Shown here in pieces: positions 31,618-33,397 of a DNA stretch of 33,397 bases (position 1 is its first letter; every line of letters starts with the position of its first letter). Both the position numbers and the translations under genes were made by a program. A model generated the notes under the pieces. It was not told the DNA's origin. It saw nothing but the letters and a program-made list of their open reading frames with translations, and searched no databases. Source of the stretch: Globomyces pollinis-pini (taxonomy: Eukaryota; Chytridiomycota; Chytridiomycetes; Rhizophydiales; Globomycetaceae); NCBI GenBank assembly GCA_025399215.1, contig MU621283.1, positions 1 to 33,397 on the forward strand, in the 5' to 3' direction.

Positions 31618-33397
31618 ATGAGTGAAGTCAGTAATGACTGCTTACTTCTATTTGAAACAATTCTACCGATATTAATAGGATATCAAGGAGATCAGCGCTA
31701 CGACATTTCATCATGCTGTGATGGTAAACGATTTGACTGCTCAAATGGTTATATCACATCAATGTAATATACTTGTTTTGATATTCTAGTAATTTACCTG
31801 GGGAAGGACTCTCTGGATATATCCCAGCTGAAATATCATCATTCGAGAATTTAAAATCATTGTATTTATCATTCTTCTCACCGTTAGAAATCTACACAAT
31901 AACATTTTGTATGGAAATATACCAACAGAACTTGGCAATCTAAAAAACCTTAATTCACTGTAAGAAACTACCACCTTATTGATAGGTTTCTTGGTTTGAA
32001 TCAGTTAAAGGGCCCAATTCCAGTTGAATTAGGATATATGGATAACTTACAACATATGTAATATTTTGACAGTTCATTGTAGTGACTTAAGTGGAAACCA
32101 ACTATCATATATCATTCCATACACACTACAAGACAAGGCCTTCATTACTTTTGTGTAATTATTTGGAATTAATTATACACAGTTTTGACGACAACAATGT
32201 CTATAATGAAAACAAACCTCCTGAATTTCCAACGGATTGTGATAATTTTTTCAATCATATTTATCCATATCTATACGGTTCCCAGGAACCCAGTAGACTT
32301 TATCCCTCTGATTGCTGCAATAGTGATATGTTTGAATGTTCCATATCAGATATTCCAAATATCTATACATTGTATATGATTTAATTCTGAAAGTAGAAAT
32401 TTTGATTATCAATCACTTCGAGGCATTATTCCACCCAGCATAGCAACACTGAGTTCGTTGCAGAACATGTAATTAACCACCACATACTAAAATATTATAG
32501 ATTTTTCTCGTATACTGGACTCTATGGTGACATTCCAAAAGAAATAATGTCCCTAAGTATGAAAAAATTGTACCTTATTGTTGCTAATTTATATAGATTT
32601 ATATGTGGAAACAATATCCAATCTCCTCCTGACGATATCAAACTATTTCTACAAGGGATAGAAACTGATTACATATGGTAAAATTTTGAATTTAATAAAA
32701 GCACTGATTGGTCCATTGCCATAAACTCGGACACAACCGGTACAACTAGCGATGGAATCAGCATTGGGGGAGGCCCAATTGAAACGGTTGCAGGCAGTAC
32801 TGTCCCTGAAGTGACAGAAGTAACAGTCGATAGTACTACAACCATTGACACAAGTGGAGGCAGTCCTGATCCACAAGTGACAGAAGTAACAGTAGAAGGT
32901 ACCATTATAGAGGAAGTCACTACCGATGTGGCTACCGAAACTGTTGATACAAGTGCAGGCAGTCCTGATCCACAAGTGACAGAAGTAACAGTAGATGGTA
33001 CAATTATAGAGGAAGTCACTACCGTTGTGGCTACCGAAACTGTTGATACAATTGGAGGCAGTCTTGATCCACAAGTGACAGAAGTAACAGTAGAAGGTAC
33101 AATTATAGAGGAAGTCACTACAGATGTGGCTACCGAAACTTTTGATACAATTGGAGGCAGTCCTGATCCACAAGTGACAGACGTAACAGTAGATGGTACA
33201 ATTATAGAGGAAGTCACGACAGATGCAGCGACCGAAACTGTTGATACAAGTGGAGGCAGTCCTGATCCACAAGTGACAGACGTAACAGTAGATGATACAA
33301 TTACAGGGGATGTCAATACAGATACAGTTGATGATACCGTTACAGAGGATGTCAACACAGATGCGGTAGATGATACCATTGATACAGACCCAGTAGA
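31618..33397 (+). CDS. LRR gene with two caps and a Thr/Val-rich stalk (runs off right edge)
   Basis: Partial gene. Cap 1 (MSEVSNDCLLLFETILPILIG, then CC and a Cys) leads to four LRRs on phase-2 exons. Cap 2 begins at about 32182 (FDDNNVYNENKPPEFPTDC) and is followed by two LRRs and a degenerate third (FICGNNIQSPPDD...). An intron at about 32680-32704 opens into one long exon of acidic, Thr/Val-rich sequence built on a 33-residue repeat (SPDPQVTEVTV, IIEEVTTDVATETV). This looks like an extended, possibly O-glycosylated stalk. By analogy with the neighbours a TM helix and kinase may follow beyond the window; that is inference. The same cap and intron grammar as 27722-31511 suggests tandem origin. 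Confidence 0.82.
32840..33300 (+). repeat. 99-bp tandem coding repeat, about five units
   Basis: CCACAAGTGACAGA or a close variant starts at 32871, 32970, 33069, 33168 and 33267, exactly 99 bp apart, giving a 33-residue period in the LRR-gene frame. Later units degenerate into a shorter DDT(V/I)..DVNTD pattern to the window edge. Confidence 0.95.

Noticed and set aside
32649..33379. Two long minus-strand reading frames over the 99-bp repeats
   Set aside because: They are shadows of the tandem repeat; the plus frame is continuous with the upstream cap-LRR exons through a good intron.

Overview
The window is eukaryotic nuclear DNA: AT-rich, compact, standard genetic code, with genes broken by unusually short GT..AG introns (mostly 24-33 nt). 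I infer an early-diverging, chytrid-like fungus from an ATG3, a BUR1/CDK9-type kinase with a fungal-style N-terminus, an ankyrin protein of the 'LLxDxRVDP' style, a heme-thiolate peroxygenase and a PDS5. The lineage call is inference from texture and gene set, not proof.

Layout. 1-1138 (-): N-terminal part of an LRR receptor kinase gene running off the left edge. 1139-3133: a broken copy of a membrane-protein gene, a second small fragment of that family, and an array of duplicated ATG3 3' ends. 3134-4645 (-) ATG3 and 4797-7124 (+) the CDK share a short promoter with five AACCCTAA motifs. 7380-8154 (+) F-box/ankyrin gene. 8393-10882 (+) complete LRR receptor kinase. 11102-11422 (+) small secreted Cys-rich protein. 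11490-12650: gene debris, GC-richer than its surroundings, with an 80-bp-arm hairpin. 12759-13740 (-) membrane protein of the same family as the broken copy. 14421-18637: four intronless genes (ML-domain lipid binder, peroxygenase, seven-helix receptor-like protein, GH19 chitinase). 18968-23205 (-) PDS5. 23764-24654 (+) intact membrane-family paralogue. 24740-25814 (-) four-helix membrane protein. 25994-27589 (+) PFKFB. 27722-31511 (+) LRR receptor kinase with four cap modules. 31618 to the right edge (+) another multi-cap LRR gene with a 99-bp-repeat Thr/Val-rich stalk.

How it fits together. The distinctive theme is a local family of LRR receptor kinases. Each ectodomain begins with a Cys-containing cap (DC..FF..YP....CC....C). 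Most LRRs sit on 72-nt exons bounded by phase-2 introns, so caps and LRRs can be duplicated without breaking frame, and two genes carry several cap+LRR modules in series. Inside, the two complete members have a TM helix, a non-RD kinase (HLDIKP) and a shared, unrecognised C-terminal domain.

The second theme is splicing. The CDK needs microexons of 21, 11 and 6 nt to restore its conserved sequence. One 235-nt ATG3 intron divides exactly into eight back-to-back GT..AG units of 24-38 nt.

The third theme is local duplication and decay: an inverted membrane-gene copy 22 kb from its partner, several gene-end fragments and two hairpins.
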